This document shows positions 35,485-45,923 of a stretch of 64,000 nt of DNA, one piece after another. The notes beneath the pieces are model-generated. The model made no database searches and was not told the origin of the DNA. It worked only from the letters and a program-made list of their open reading frames with translations. The first letter of the stretch is position 1, and each line of letters opens with the position of its first letter. This DNA is from Mastigias papua (lineage: Eukaryota > Cnidaria > Scyphozoa > Rhizostomeae > Mastigiidae), in the NCBI GenBank assembly GCA_964019165.1, contig OZ025278.1, positions 4,055,041-4,119,040 of the forward strand, in the 5' to 3' direction. The position numbers and the translations under genes are program-made.

Positions 35485-37520
35485 GTAGGAATTGAGTCAT
35501 GGTTCAATGTGAGCTTAGGTAGATACTGGACGTAGGAAGTTGAGGCTTTCTTTATTCCGAAAGTGGAACATTTAAATAGTAATAATAAGAATAGTAATAA
35601 TAATGATAAATAACAATTGTAACCAGCCCCGAGGATGATGCGGCCGATGCTGACTATGACACAGATGAATATGCGGAAATTACCGCTCACAAAGAATGTC
35701 ACGTAAGTCACCAGGTGGCTATGGACGCGTTTGAAAAATGTCTGACATGGCTTCGCTACCAAGATGAAGCAGCCAGTGCCAGTACCACTATGCTGGTTCA
35801 TCTCTGCCGACAAACTGCCTTGGTCTTTATCGCCATCTTTTTCCGCCATCTCTTCGTCACTACTACTTGCATCGCTTGATATTTTACTACCATTTTCTTC
35901 CTTATGACATTCCCGGTGCCTGTCTTTTGCAGCTTTGCTTGGCCAATAGCTGTCACACTCTTCACAAATTCCATTTTTCAATTTCTCATGCATTGAGGGA
36001 CAATATAAGTCAAACGGGATCTGTTCAAACTCTTCCGCTGCAACCGGTTTAACCTTAACCAGTAACCGCTGCTGCAAAGATGAAAATTCAAGTTTTCCAT
36101 CCCTAAAGTACTCAAGAGGTTCAACAGCTTCGATACCTGTTACACCGTATCTGTGTACAGCTGGGAATGGTGGAAACCTGCCAGGAAACACGGAGAGCCA
36201 ATTTGTTGCAAACGGTGTACAGCATTCCTTATTCAGACATTTAACTATTTGCAAGGAATAGCGAGTTTGCCTGACATGTTTTGAGACCCACATTGCAGAT
36301 GGCTGAGGAGGGACGAATTCTTTATTGAGAGGAACAGCTTTGCATTCTACAGGATAGCCGTCAATGATGGTATTTGACCAAATCTCCGAGAGCGTCTCTG
36401 CCGCTTTGAAAAAGTTTTTCTTTTCAAGATCTTCGTCTATGGTCTTGCCGTTGTTGTCCAAATGATTGCCATAAGTATTGTGTGGTAGGATGACGCCTGC
36501 TACGTCATGAGAAAGTGATAGACCCGCTGCATTTACACCATGAAGAAATACGTCGAGATTTAACTCCTTGAAAAAATACACAGCAGAAGCCAATGGCTTA
36601 GGGTACCGTGGGGCTTCATCAGATGCTCCGTCAGTTGTAAGAAGCAAAATCGGCTTCACAGTAATCAGTTTTCGCTTAAATAATTCAAGCATATCATATG
36701 CATGTGTATATGAATTCGACTTGTCATGCTTGCCGCTTCTGATGCGTATAAAAGTGTCACCAGAGTAGGATAAATTGCTATTATCTTGTACTTCACATAC
36801 ACTATACACCGACGGTATGAGTTTGTGACGTTGAGCCACCACGAAATTATGATCTGGCAATCCTACTTTGTAATCTAAATGCATTAGGATGGGAGATTGG
36901 AGGGGTGCAGCTGCTAGGCCAAGAGGCACTCTTGCCGTGTCATCGTTTGATAAATACAAAATAGCTGATGGACCAAACAGTTTGCATATTTCGTGCATAT
37001 CATCCATAACACTTTTAGCAAACATTCGGTCAACATTCCTCTTCCTAAGGGTATTTTCTGGGCGTAAAAGCTTGACAGGTACCGTTTGAACATGTCGTTT
37101 TCCTTCTCGTGAATCAGAACGTCGCGGCAGAAGTCGAAGGTACGTTGAAGATCTACTAAGACAAAATCCCATTTCCATTAACTTTTCACACAAATCATCC
37201 AAAGTCTTCACTGTGCGTAAAATTTCTGATCGGCGACGATCATCAGTAGCAGCAGATGCTTCAACAATTTTCACAATGGCACTCAACAATTCTGGTTGGT
37301 CTTCTTCAACAAAGGGCCTTCCACTTTTTCCACGACTAAATGATTTCAGCAAAGTTGCTGCATGTCGATTTTCTTGACACACTTTATCAATATTCTGCTT
37401 CATAGCTGCTCTTCGATTCCGCTGTCTTTCCGCTTCGTTCTGTAGCCTAAGATCGAAAAGAAATAGCATGCTCTTTTCTCCTTCTGTCCTTTCAAATAAA
37501 TGGTATCGATGGCTTGCCAT
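35460..37520 (-). CDS. Unassigned transposon-type protein with RNase H-like motifs
   Basis: 686 codons on the minus strand, start at 37,520. Residues 60-135 contain a helix-turn-helix-like stretch ('LSRSSTYLRLLPRR'). There are conserved-looking acidic motifs 'YLSNDDTARVPLG' (~189-201) and 'LLLTTDGASDEAPRY' (~292-306) on strand-like segments, as in an RNase H/DDE fold. Near the end lies a C2H2-like finger ('CEECDSYWPSKAAKDRHREC'). I cannot see a third acidic residue in the expected context after 'HGVNAAG' (~327-333), where the text goes straight to 'LSLSHD'; a small in-frame deletion is possible. The last ~110 residues overlap a different relic and are probably not original. Candidate upstream exons are at 37,865-37,661 and 45,029-44,793. 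The family is not named here; a DNA transposon protein is the best guess. Confidence 0.5.
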   Translation of the reverse strand: MASHRYHLFERTEGEKSMLFLFDLRLQNEAERQRNRRAAMKQNIDKVCQENRHAATLLKSFSRGKSGRPFVEEDQPELLSAIVKIVEASAATDDRRRSEILRTVKTLDDLCEKLMEMGFCLSRSSTYLRLLPRRSDSREGKRHVQTVPVKLLRPENTLRKRNVDRMFAKSVMDDMHEICKLFGPSAILYLSNDDTARVPLGLAAAPLQSPILMHLDYKVGLPDHNFVVAQRHKLIPSVYSVCEVQDNSNLSYSGDTFIRIRSGKHDKSNSYTHAYDMLELFKRKLITVKPILLLTTDGASDEAPRYPKPLASAVYFFKELNLDVFLHGVNAAGLSLSHDVAGVILPHNTYGNHLDNNGKTIDEDLEKKNFFKAAETLSEIWSNTIIDGYPVECKAVPLNKEFVPPQPSAMWVSKHVRQTRYSLQIVKCLNKECCTPFATNWLSVFPGRFPPFPAVHRYGVTGIEAVEPLEYFRDGKLEFSSLQQRLLVKVKPVAAEEFEQIPFDLYCPSMHEKLKNGICEECDSYWPSKAAKDRHRECHKEENGSKISSDASSSDEEMAEKDGDKDQGSLSAEMNQHSGTGTGCFILVAKPCQTFFKRVHSHLVTYVTFFVSGNFRIFICVIVSIGRIILGAGYNCYLSLLLLFLLLLFKCSTFGIKKASTSYVQYLPKLTLNHDSIPTVVQNVHR
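35625..35830 (+). pseudogene. Possible pogo/Tigger-like transposase C-terminal relic
   Basis: The + frame reads 'TSPEDDAADADYDTDEYAEI', 'SHQVAMDAFEKCLTWLRYQD' and 'STTMLVHLCRQTA'. An acidic stretch followed by a helix of the type 'A...fE..l.W...qe' is characteristic of the C-terminus of Tigger/jerky transposases. No catalytic domain is present. It overlaps, on the opposite strand, the last part of the 37,520-35,460 frame, whose tail is therefore probably not original protein. Confidence 0.35.
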
Positions 37521-37660
37521 GTTTTCTACATACTATATCATGAACCTTCCTCAAGGCAGATTTTAGCCTATTTACAGTAATTAATTAGCATCTCGAGTCG
37601 CAAAAATTATTTCAATTTCCTTACTGAAGAAGTTTTAGGCAAAGTGATGACAAATGCTAC

Positions 37661-37865
37661 CTTTTCAATTTTATTTCCTTGGAAGAGATCTCCATTTTCA
37701 TTTTTGTAATTGCATTCGTGTCAACATCCAAACTCAAACCAGAGGAACGGACCTGTATCATAGCAGAGAGCTGTGAATTCATAGATGAAACATTTTCCAT
37801 CAATCGTTCTTGCGCTGGTTTGTCTCTTGAAGCAGACGAAATTGTGTGCGAACCACCAGCAGTGT
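37661..37865 (-). CDS. Candidate upstream exon of the unassigned protein
   Basis: On the minus strand, 'tgtcatttcag' at about 37,876-37,866 is followed by an open stretch ('SSASRDKPAQERLMENVSSM', 'DVDTNAITKMKMEISSKEIK') to a donor-like AAAAG|gtagca at 37,661. The composition is hydrophilic and coiled-coil-like. The join to 37,520 is not proven. Confidence 0.35.
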
Positions 37866-38143
37866 CTGAAATGACAAGCTATACCATCAATATGCCATTA
37901 AAAGCGCCATTATTTCAAAGGTGGTAACCCCAAGGAAATTTGACCTCTAAAAATTACGAGGCAGTGTATCTATATTAAGAAGATATTACGTACTCCGATT
38001 TTAGTAGGGAGAATTAAACGTTAATAAGGCCAGAAATCCTAGAAAAAAGAATGAAAATCAATTTCATGATTGAATTTTTATACCTTACAAGTATACAACA
38101 TCACAAACCTTCTCTTCGGCATTCATCATCCAACAATATGGTA

Positions 38144-38466
38144 TGTAAGAAATTGAATCTTATATACATATATGGACATCATTTTTCCATATTTGGTATG
38201 TACCATGTACAGGGGGGCATGCGACACGCCTCTAGTTTTAGTGTGTGATTATTGTGAAGCGAACCTGACGTACATGTAAGTTAACCTTAATTATATTCGA
38301 AGGAACTATTTGTTATATTGTTGACAGAGAAATACAGTCCTCAGAATTATAGAACCTAGAACCTGAAGATTATTCTAGAGTTTCATTTTTGCATTTTCTC
38401 CCAAGAATCAGAGCCTACCAGTAGGTGTGCAAGGGTGTTTACCCGTAGGCACAAATTTCTTTTATA
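38144..38466 (+). repeat. BEL/Pao 5' LTR
   Basis: 323 bp, from TGTAAGAAATTG to TTTCTTTTATA; no difference from the 3' LTR was seen. TATATA-like words near the start may serve transcription. Confidence 0.93.
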
Positions 38467-38506
38467 TGGTCCACCGAGCCGGATTGAATGTGAAATTATT
38501 GGGAAA

Positions 38507-41500
38507 ATGCCGAAGAATACTGCACCAGCTACATCAAGTGATGCTGCTAGCAAAGCAGATTTATCTGTAAAGCTGCCAAAACTGCGTAAAGTTCGTGGTG
38601 GTCATAAGGCGTACTCGATGAAAGCGCTAGAACAGACTAGGACACTTTTGGGTGCTCCCCAGTTGAGTGATTCATTGAAATTGAGGCAAAACAAGAAAGT
38701 TCTTGAAGAAAAACTGGAAAAAATTAGTGATTTGGATGACCAGATATTGGGATTATTAGATAATGAAGATGCTATCGCTGCTGAGATAAATGAATCGGGA
38801 GAATTTAGGGAAACTGTTTATGAAATTTTGCTCAAAATTGATGACAAGTTGCGTAAGATCGAAGTTACTCCAGGCGGAAGTGGAGCACAGAATCAAACCC
38901 AAGTAGTTCAGGGGGGAGGAACAAGCTTTACAAAACTCCCCAAATTGCAATTAAGGAAATTTAATGGGAAGCCTCACAAATTTTATGAATTTTGGGATTC
39001 ATTTCAAGCTTCAGTGGATTCTAACCCAAATCTAAGCGATGCCCTAAAATTGGAATATTTGAAAGCACAATGTGAAGGGACTGCATATCAGGCTGTGGCT
39101 GGATTCGAACTATCCGATGCTAATTACAAAACTGTAGTGGATATTTTGAAAGGGAGATTTGGACAGAGGCAAACTATTTTAGACTCTCATATTGATGCCT
39201 TATTGACAATAAATACCCTTGGAAAGCATGCAGATATTGCGGATATTCGGAAATTTCATGATACAGTGGAAGCTCACTGTAGAGGGTTACAAGCAATCGG
39301 AGTGGATCCGAAATCTTACAGCATTATCTTGGTTAATATGGTTCAGAAAAAATTGCCTGAGGAGATTAGATTGATTTTGAGCCGAAAGATGAACGAAACA
39401 TGTGGCGATAGTGACTGGGAGCTATCAGAGTTATTGAATTGCTTGAGAATAGAAATTGAAGCAAGAGAAAAATGCGCACCTGAAAGGAAAGACGTTAAAA
39501 GGACCAATATAGGATATCCAACTGCTGCTGCATTGACAACTGGAATATCAAAGGCTACTTGTACATTCTGCAAAGGGGCACACACTACATCTGAGTGTCA
39601 TATCGTGACTGATATACGTGAAAGGAGAAATATTCTCAAAAGAGAAGGACGCTGTTACTTATGTTTACGTAAAGGCGGGCATTTAGCGCGCGAGTGTCAA
39701 TCATCCATCAAGTGCTTCACTTGCAAAGGACGTCATCATGTTGCACTTTGTGAAAATAGAAATAGACCTGGTCAAGTTGTTTATCGCCAAAGTAAAAATG
39801 AAGGAGATAGGTCTTCAAGTTTTCCAAGAAGAAAAGCAGATCAAGCTTCTCAAACGAACATTGCTGAACCAGCAACATCATTTTGTGGCATGAATGTGAA
39901 AGGAAATTCTGAAGGGAAAGGTTATTTGCTCCAAACGGCCTTTGTAATTGCTGCAAACCCAGAAGACCCTTCAAAGGAAGTGAAGTTACGGTTATTGATT
40001 GATTCTGGTTCGCAAAGATCTTATGTAACCCAAAGAGCAAGAGCACTATTAGAACTACCCACTGCAAATCAAGAAGAAATTATGATAAAAGCCTTTGGAA
40101 CAAATGAAGCAGTCATTCAGCATTGTGATGTTGTACCAATTTGCTTGAAAAGCAGGCTCTCAAACTTCGAAACTGGTATTAAAGCCTTAGAAGTGCCATC
40201 AATATGTTCACCCCTACAAGGACAAGCTATTCGGCAAGCAAAGAGTCAGTATGTTCATTTGAATGGATTGAAATTAGCAGATTATCCGCCAGACATTATG
40301 CAAGATTTATCTGTTGACATCCTATTGGGTTGTGATGTTATGTGGAAAATTATGACAGGGGAAATCATTAAAGGCAATTGCGAAGAAAGTCCTGTGGCTA
40401 TAGGAACCCATTTTGGTTGGGTTTTATCTGGACCGGTTGAACATATTCAAGACAGTTTGCAGAAAAGTGTGAATCTGGTGATTACAAGTGCATTAAGAAC
40501 AGACACAACGCCAGTTGTCATTGATTATTATGATTCAGTATTACATGCAGATAGCATTATGGAAAAGAAAGTTGACGATTTGTTCAATCTGGAAGCTATA
40601 GGAATTTCAGAAATAGATTCCGTACACGAAGCATTTACAAAGGACATCAAATTTGTGGATGGCCATTATGTTGTTAGGTTGCCATGGAGACAACACCATG
40701 ATATTCTTCCAGATAATTATGAACTCAGTGGCAATAGATTAAGTTCTACTTTGAAACGCCTGCGAAAGGACCCACCACTTTTAAGGGAGTACGACAGAGT
40801 GATACAAGAACAATCTCGGATGGGTATTATTGAAGCAGTACAACCAACGTTGATAAATCATATGAAAGACAGAGTACATTATCTCAGTCACCATGCTGTT
40901 GTTCGTAAGGAAGCCCTCACAACGAAAGTCAGAGTTGTAATGGATGGTTCAGCCAAAGTACAGGCAAATGCTCCCAGTTTGAATGAATGCTTACATACAG
41001 GACCAAGCCTAACACCAAACATTTTGGACATTTTGATACGATTTAGATGGTTTAAAGTAGCCTTGGTATCGGATATCGAGAAAGCCTTTCATATGATTAC
41101 AGTTGATGAACAAGACAGGGATGCTCTCCGATTCCTGTGGATAGATGATATATATGCAAATGATCCCAAACTTGTTTGCTATCGCTTTTCAAAGGTGGTC
41201 TTTGGCCTAAATTGTTCTCCATTCTTGTTAGGAGCAACATTGAACTATCATATTCAGAACTGCAAGCTAGATGATGCTAAATTGAAAGAAATTTTGACAC
41301 AGTCAACATATGTGGATGATGTGGTTATGGGTGCAGATACTGTTGAAAGAGCCTATGGGATTTATGAGAAAGCCAAATCATTTCTATTGAAAGGAGGATT
41401 TAACTTGCGCAAATGGAGAACCTCTGATAAAGCATTGCAAAGCGTCATTGATAGCAAGGAAATTTCCCAGCCAGAACATGCAATGAAGGTTGAGAGTGAT

Positions 41501-44110
41501 GAATCGTCATATGTGCAAGCCACAGTTGGAGATGCGAGCCAATTAAAGCCAAATGAATGCAAGGTGTTAGGAATAAAATGGAACAGTTCTGCTGATAATC
41601 TTATCCTCACCTTTGAAAGATTAGTGTTAATGGGCAAAGAACTGCCACCTACAAAACGAAATCTGTTGAAAGTTGCTGCATCATTGTTTGACCCAGTTGG
41701 ATTTATATCGCCTGTGGCAGTACAACTAAAGATTCTGTTACAAGAAGCTTGTTTACTGAATTTAGAATGGGACATGTCTCTTCCAGAATCGTTGACAAAT
41801 GTGTATCTAGCTTTCCTAAAAGATTTGGAGAATGCTCTTAGTATAACCTTGCCAAGATGTTATTTTGATGTAGCTCAAGGAGACATGGAACAGTACAGCC
41901 TACATGGATTTTGTGATGCCTCAAATAAGGCTTATTGTGCTGTTATTTATCTTGTACAGAAAACAGATGTTGGCTATAAAAGCACTTTTGTTGCAAGCAA
42001 ATCTAGAGTTGTGCCTTTGAAGAAGCTAACCATTCCACGGTTGGAATTGATTGCTGCCTTGATACTAGCAAGATTGTTGATTACAGTAAAAAATGCATTG
42101 GAGAATCAAGTGAAATTTGAATCAGTGAATTGCTGGAGTGACAGTACCATCGTTTTATCTTGGTTAAAGAATGATAGAAGTTACAAGCAGTTTGTCAGTC
42201 ATCGCGCAAAGGAAATATTAAAGTTGACAAGTCCTGATATGTGGAATCATTGCCCAACTGAGTATAATCCGGCAGATGTTGGATCTAGGGGACAATCTGT
42301 GAGAGACCTGAGGGCAAACCAGTTGTGGTGGCATGGACCAGAATGGCTTGAGAGCTCCAAGGAAAATTACCCAGTGCAACCATCAAAGACCCAATTAGAA
42401 ACAGAAGAGTGTTATCAAGAGATACGACAAGAGCTAACAATACTGCTTGCAAAGAATGAATTGAAAGGAAATGTAAATTTAGATAAAATATTGGACGTCA
42501 ATAAATTCAGTTCTTATAATCGCCTATTGAAATGTACAGCTTTGGTATTGAGGTTTATATCCAATATGAAATCACGGGTACAGAAAAGACATAATGAAAT
42601 CAAGGTTGAAGAGTTAGAGCCAAGTGAGTTAGAGCAAGCAGAAAGGCTGTGGATCAAAACATTACAGATTCATATGCAGGAAGATCGCAACTTTAAGCAG
42701 TTAGAGCATCGACTTGGATTGTTTAATGATTCAGAGGAAATAGTGAGATGTCAAGGACGTATTGAGAATTCATCTTTGAAGTACGAAACTAAGTTTCCAG
42801 CTTTGCTGCCAAGTAACCATCAGGTGACAAACTTGATAATAAAAGAAGCACATGAAAAAGTTTTGCATAATGGATTAAAGTCTACGCTAAATGAAGTGCG
42901 TTCGAAATTCTGGGTAACAAGAGGTAGACAGAAAGTAAAGAAAGTAGTCAAAGATTGTAGCACCTGTATGAGATACGAATCAAAACACTACCAGTACCCA
43001 GCACCTCCTCAGCTGCCAAATTTTAGAGTCCAAGGATCGGAAGCATTTGAAAGTGTAGGGACAGATTTGGCCGGTCCACTGTTTACAAAGTACACTCCAG
43101 GAGAGAAGGAAACTCATAAGGTTTGGATAGTTATTTTTACATGTTCATTGAGTAGAGCAGTTCACCTCGAAATCATGCAGAACATGAGTGCTGAGCAATT
43201 CATAATGGCACTCAGAAGATTTATTAGCAGACGTGGAAAACCTAACCTAATACTAAGTGATAATGCCAAGACCTTCCATAAATCTAAGGAAATACTGCAA
43301 GAGCTATTTGAAAACAAAGAAGTTAAGAAGTACCTTACCGTATCCAGAATTAAGTGGACCAACATCTTATCAAAGGCACCGTGGCATGGATCGATATATG
43401 AAAGGTTAATCAAATCAGTTAAGAGAAGTTTGAAGAAGATCCTCAGAAATGCATCAGTAACACAAGATGAGCTTTATACTTTAATTGTTGAAATAGAAGG
43501 AACGCTTAACAATCGTCCACTTACTTATCTCAGTGCAGAAGAGTTTGATAAAGCATTGACTCCTTCACACCTTATATGTGGGAGGCGATTAGAGTCATTG
43601 CCAGATAGAGAAATAAAGGATGTTACGGAAGAGAATTTGAATCGAAAATTGTTAGTAAAGAGACAGGAGTTTATTGCAAAGTTACTGAGCCACTGGTGGA
43701 ATAGGTGGAAACATGAATACTTAGTCGATTTGCGTGAATCACATAATTTATCCACGAAAAGAGTCGGACAAACAAATATTGCTGTCGGGGATGTCGTAAC
43801 AGTACACGAGGACAAGACACCAAGGGGATTTTGGCGTTTGGGGAAAATAGAGGAATTGATCATCAGTAAGGATAAAAGAGTAAGAGGAGCTGCTGTTAAG
43901 GTCAGTTCACCGACGGGAAGGAAGACATTAATTAATCGCCCTTTATCGAAATTATTCCCAGTAGAGGTAAAGGATAGACACATACCGACTTTACTAGGCA
44001 CATCTATACAACAAGGAGTTGAATTTGTTAATGAAAAGCAATCATCTCGCCCTAAGCGAATTGCGGCATTGGACGCTAATGTTTTACGTCGTTTGAGGGA
44101 CGCATTGTAA
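38507..44110 (+). CDS. BEL/Pao gag-pol polyprotein
   Basis: 1,867 residues from the first ATG after the primer-binding site (38,507), preferred over an upstream in-frame GTG inside the LTR. In order: a coiled N-terminal region; a gag segment ('FNGKPHKFYEFWDSFQ', ~150-165); three CCHC-like knuckles (~348-411: 'CTFCKGAHTTSEC', 'CYLCLRKGGHLAREC', 'CFTCKGRHHVALC'); an aspartic protease ('LLIDSGSQRSYVT', ~497); reverse transcriptase with 'YVDD' (~935); RNase H ('GFCDASNKAYCAV', ~1135); an integrase HHCC finger ('HEKVLHNGLKST...CSTCMR'); the integrase core ('GTDLAGPL' ~1517, 'LSDNAKTF' ~1582, 'YERLIKSVKR' ~1631); and a C-terminal DUF5641-like domain. The domain order and YVDD box fit BEL/Pao. No stop or frameshift is present, so the element may be active. 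Confidence 0.95.
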   Translation: MPKNTAPATSSDAASKADLSVKLPKLRKVRGGHKAYSMKALEQTRTLLGAPQLSDSLKLRQNKKVLEEKLEKISDLDDQILGLLDNEDAIAAEINESGEFRETVYEILLKIDDKLRKIEVTPGGSGAQNQTQVVQGGGTSFTKLPKLQLRKFNGKPHKFYEFWDSFQASVDSNPNLSDALKLEYLKAQCEGTAYQAVAGFELSDANYKTVVDILKGRFGQRQTILDSHIDALLTINTLGKHADIADIRKFHDTVEAHCRGLQAIGVDPKSYSIILVNMVQKKLPEEIRLILSRKMNETCGDSDWELSELLNCLRIEIEAREKCAPERKDVKRTNIGYPTAAALTTGISKATCTFCKGAHTTSECHIVTDIRERRNILKREGRCYLCLRKGGHLARECQSSIKCFTCKGRHHVALCENRNRPGQVVYRQSKNEGDRSSSFPRRKADQASQTNIAEPATSFCGMNVKGNSEGKGYLLQTAFVIAANPEDPSKEVKLRLLIDSGSQRSYVTQRARALLELPTANQEEIMIKAFGTNEAVIQHCDVVPICLKSRLSNFETGIKALEVPSICSPLQGQAIRQAKSQYVHLNGLKLADYPPDIMQDLSVDILLGCDVMWKIMTGEIIKGNCEESPVAIGTHFGWVLSGPVEHIQDSLQKSVNLVITSALRTDTTPVVIDYYDSVLHADSIMEKKVDDLFNLEAIGISEIDSVHEAFTKDIKFVDGHYVVRLPWRQHHDILPDNYELSGNRLSSTLKRLRKDPPLLREYDRVIQEQSRMGIIEAVQPTLINHMKDRVHYLSHHAVVRKEALTTKVRVVMDGSAKVQANAPSLNECLHTGPSLTPNILDILIRFRWFKVALVSDIEKAFHMITVDEQDRDALRFLWIDDIYANDPKLVCYRFSKVVFGLNCSPFLLGATLNYHIQNCKLDDAKLKEILTQSTYVDDVVMGADTVERAYGIYEKAKSFLLKGGFNLRKWRTSDKALQSVIDSKEISQPEHAMKVESDESSYVQATVGDASQLKPNECKVLGIKWNSSADNLILTFERLVLMGKELPPTKRNLLKVAASLFDPVGFISPVAVQLKILLQEACLLNLEWDMSLPESLTNVYLAFLKDLENALSITLPRCYFDVAQGDMEQYSLHGFCDASNKAYCAVIYLVQKTDVGYKSTFVASKSRVVPLKKLTIPRLELIAALILARLLITVKNALENQVKFESVNCWSDSTIVLSWLKNDRSYKQFVSHRAKEILKLTSPDMWNHCPTEYNPADVGSRGQSVRDLRANQLWWHGPEWLESSKENYPVQPSKTQLETEECYQEIRQELTILLAKNELKGNVNLDKILDVNKFSSYNRLLKCTALVLRFISNMKSRVQKRHNEIKVEELEPSELEQAERLWIKTLQIHMQEDRNFKQLEHRLGLFNDSEEIVRCQGRIENSSLKYETKFPALLPSNHQVTNLIIKEAHEKVLHNGLKSTLNEVRSKFWVTRGRQKVKKVVKDCSTCMRYESKHYQYPAPPQLPNFRVQGSEAFESVGTDLAGPLFTKYTPGEKETHKVWIVIFTCSLSRAVHLEIMQNMSAEQFIMALRRFISRRGKPNLILSDNAKTFHKSKEILQELFENKEVKKYLTVSRIKWTNILSKAPWHGSIYERLIKSVKRSLKKILRNASVTQDELYTLIVEIEGTLNNRPLTYLSAEEFDKALTPSHLICGRRLESLPDREIKDVTEENLNRKLLVKRQEFIAKLLSHWWNRWKHEYLVDLRESHNLSTKRVGQTNIAVGDVVTVHEDKTPRGFWRLGKIEELIISKDKRVRGAAVKVSSPTGRKTLINRPLSKLFPVEVKDRHIPTLLGTSIQQGVEFVNEKQSSRPKRIAALDANVLRRLRDAL

Positions 44111-44420
44111 ATATTGTATATATTGCTATCGGGAGCATGGACCCCATTGTGAGTCGCGATTATTGTTGTACAAAGGTTCATGAGAAACGGCTAATGGACT
44201 ATGTGTAGCGAGCTATTTGACTTATTTCGATATCGCTGTTACGAGAAAAGGACTCGAATTTGTTGCTGTATTTGCTTAAAGGACAAAATAATGAAGAAAA
44301 GAAGAAAAAAAATCATGGAACTGCGTATATTATTTCAATATATTTGAACTAGAACTTGAACCTCATCTCTTAGAAAGTTAGCATTCCTATTGCAAGCTCT
44401 TATGAGCTTGCAAGGGGGAG

Positions 44421-44743
44421 TGTAAGAAATTGAATCTTATATACATATATGGACATCATTTTTCCATATTTGGTATGTACCATGTACAGGGGGGCATGCG
44501 ACACGCCTCTAGTTTTAGTGTGTGATTATTGTGAAGCGAACCTGACGTACATGTAAGTTAACCTTAATTATATTCGAAGGAACTATTTGTTATATTGTTG
44601 ACAGAGAAATACAGTCCTCAGAATTATAGAACCTAGAACCTGAAGATTATTCTAGAGTTTCATTTTTGCATTTTCTCCCAAGAATCAGAGCCTACCAGTA
44701 GGTGTGCAAGGGTGTTTACCCGTAGGCACAAATTTCTTTTATA
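44421..44743 (+). repeat. BEL/Pao 3' LTR
   Basis: 323-bp direct copy of the 5' LTR, preceded by aagggggag and followed by the TGGTA duplication. Confidence 0.93.
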
Positions 44744-44792
44744 TGGTACTTGAAACTATAGCTGTAGCAACCTCTGCTCTTTTCTCACATGG

Positions 44793-45029
44793 TTATGATT
44801 TGGTGTTCTCCGTTTTATTCGATGTTTTAAAGAACGACTTTATACTTCTACTCTTTACCAGGGAGGCCCTTGACTTTAAATGTAGTAGTGTACTATTCAA
44901 TTCTTCTTCATCTCCTTTTACTTTATTCCACAAATCTTGGGCCTTAGAGTATTGGTCAGATTTTATTAACGATGGATTTGCTTCAATAAATACTTTCAAA
45001 AATATCTCGTATTTTGCACGTGCGTCCAT
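44793..45029 (-). CDS. Candidate first exon of the unassigned transposon-type gene
   Basis: On the minus strand ATG at 45,029 starts 'MDARAKYEIFLKVFIEANPS', then 'SKAQDLWNKVKGDEEELNST' and a basic stretch, to a stop at 44,793. It lies on the same strand as, and upstream of, the 37,520-35,460 gene, and the BEL/Pao element separates them. It is a small helical, charged domain. Membership of the same gene is inferred from strand, order and the insertion between them. Confidence 0.4.
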   Translation of the reverse strand: MDARAKYEIFLKVFIEANPSLIKSDQYSKAQDLWNKVKGDEEELNSTLLHLKSRASLVKSRSIKSFFKTSNKTENTKS

Positions 45030-45923
45030 TTTATAAGCACAGCAGAATAAGGCAGCAAGCCACGCCTTCGTTTATTTAGAATTCCGCAGTAGGGCACCCT
45101 TTGTAAGAGGTGTTGCACACAGCAACGCTCTCTGCATCTTGTAACGAAATCCGACAGGCAAGCTGTTCTTGCTATGACTCAGTCACTGATTCTTTTGTGT
45201 TACATGATGAGAACGTTTCCTCCAGTTGATCAATTCTTGATATCATTTCCTGAGTTTATGCTTAGAAACTTGGGTAGACATATTCTACTTTACTGGTGTC
45301 TTCCGCAACTTTGGTGATGGATAACATGAAATCTTCTTTGCAAATGAAAATTTTGCAGCGTGTATGCAAAAAGCTGAAAACTTTTTGCTTTGCGTACGTA
45401 CTTTATGTGTCAACCCCCCCTCCCCCCCTTGTACAAATTCGTACGCATTTGCTTGACCCCCCTCCCCCCCTTCGTGCGTACATACTAAATGAATGACCCC
45501 CTATAGACTTTCCTTTGTTTAAAATGTCGTAAACTCTAGCCTTGCATCAGACTAGAATGCTAGGATGGTTCGAGGATAAGATAACGATGAATTACACTAT
45601 ATATGGTTCGATTTTGGTAGCACGATTGCGCGTGACGAGTGCATATTGTAATTGCAATGCTTGTGCAATCGAAGCGTGCTCTCGAATATAGATAACGAGT
45701 GTAGAGTAAAGGGACGAGAGAAGGTTCAATGGCAGGGACGCTCTCCTAACCGAACTACTTGTACAGTAAGTTGAAGTATAGTTAATAGCTATTACAAAGT
45801 CTTTTATCTACAACGACTCTAAAGACCGCTCGTGAACACGGCATCCTGACGATGTAAAGTTAAAGGCTCAGTGCAAAGATCATTGTCATCATCATCATCA
45901 TGATTCCAGTTTTCACATATATA
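45030..45923. other. Non-coding stretch with C-runs
   Basis: No gene is recognised. Two similar blocks 'cccccctccccccctt' flanked by 'cgtacg'-like words lie at 45,412-45,475. Confidence 0.4.

Larger units (their letters stand above)
38144..44743 (+). mobile_element. BEL/Pao LTR retrotransposon, full length
   Basis: Two 323-bp LTRs (38,144-38,466 and 44,421-44,743) look identical base for base. They are flanked by TGGTA (38,139-38,143 and 44,744-44,748). Immediately after the 5' LTR is TGGTCCACCGAGCCGG, a TGG-initiated primer-binding site; a purine tract (aagggggag) lies directly before the 3' LTR. One uninterrupted polyprotein fills the interior. This is the most intact retrotransposon of the window and, given its LTRs, a very recent insertion; it splits the unassigned minus-strand gene. 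Confidence 0.95.

Noticed and set aside
32459..38143. A further galactosyltransferase exon with the WGWGGEDD-type motif
   Set aside because: None could be found by reading; the region is filled by gypsy-2 and the unassigned transposon-type gene.
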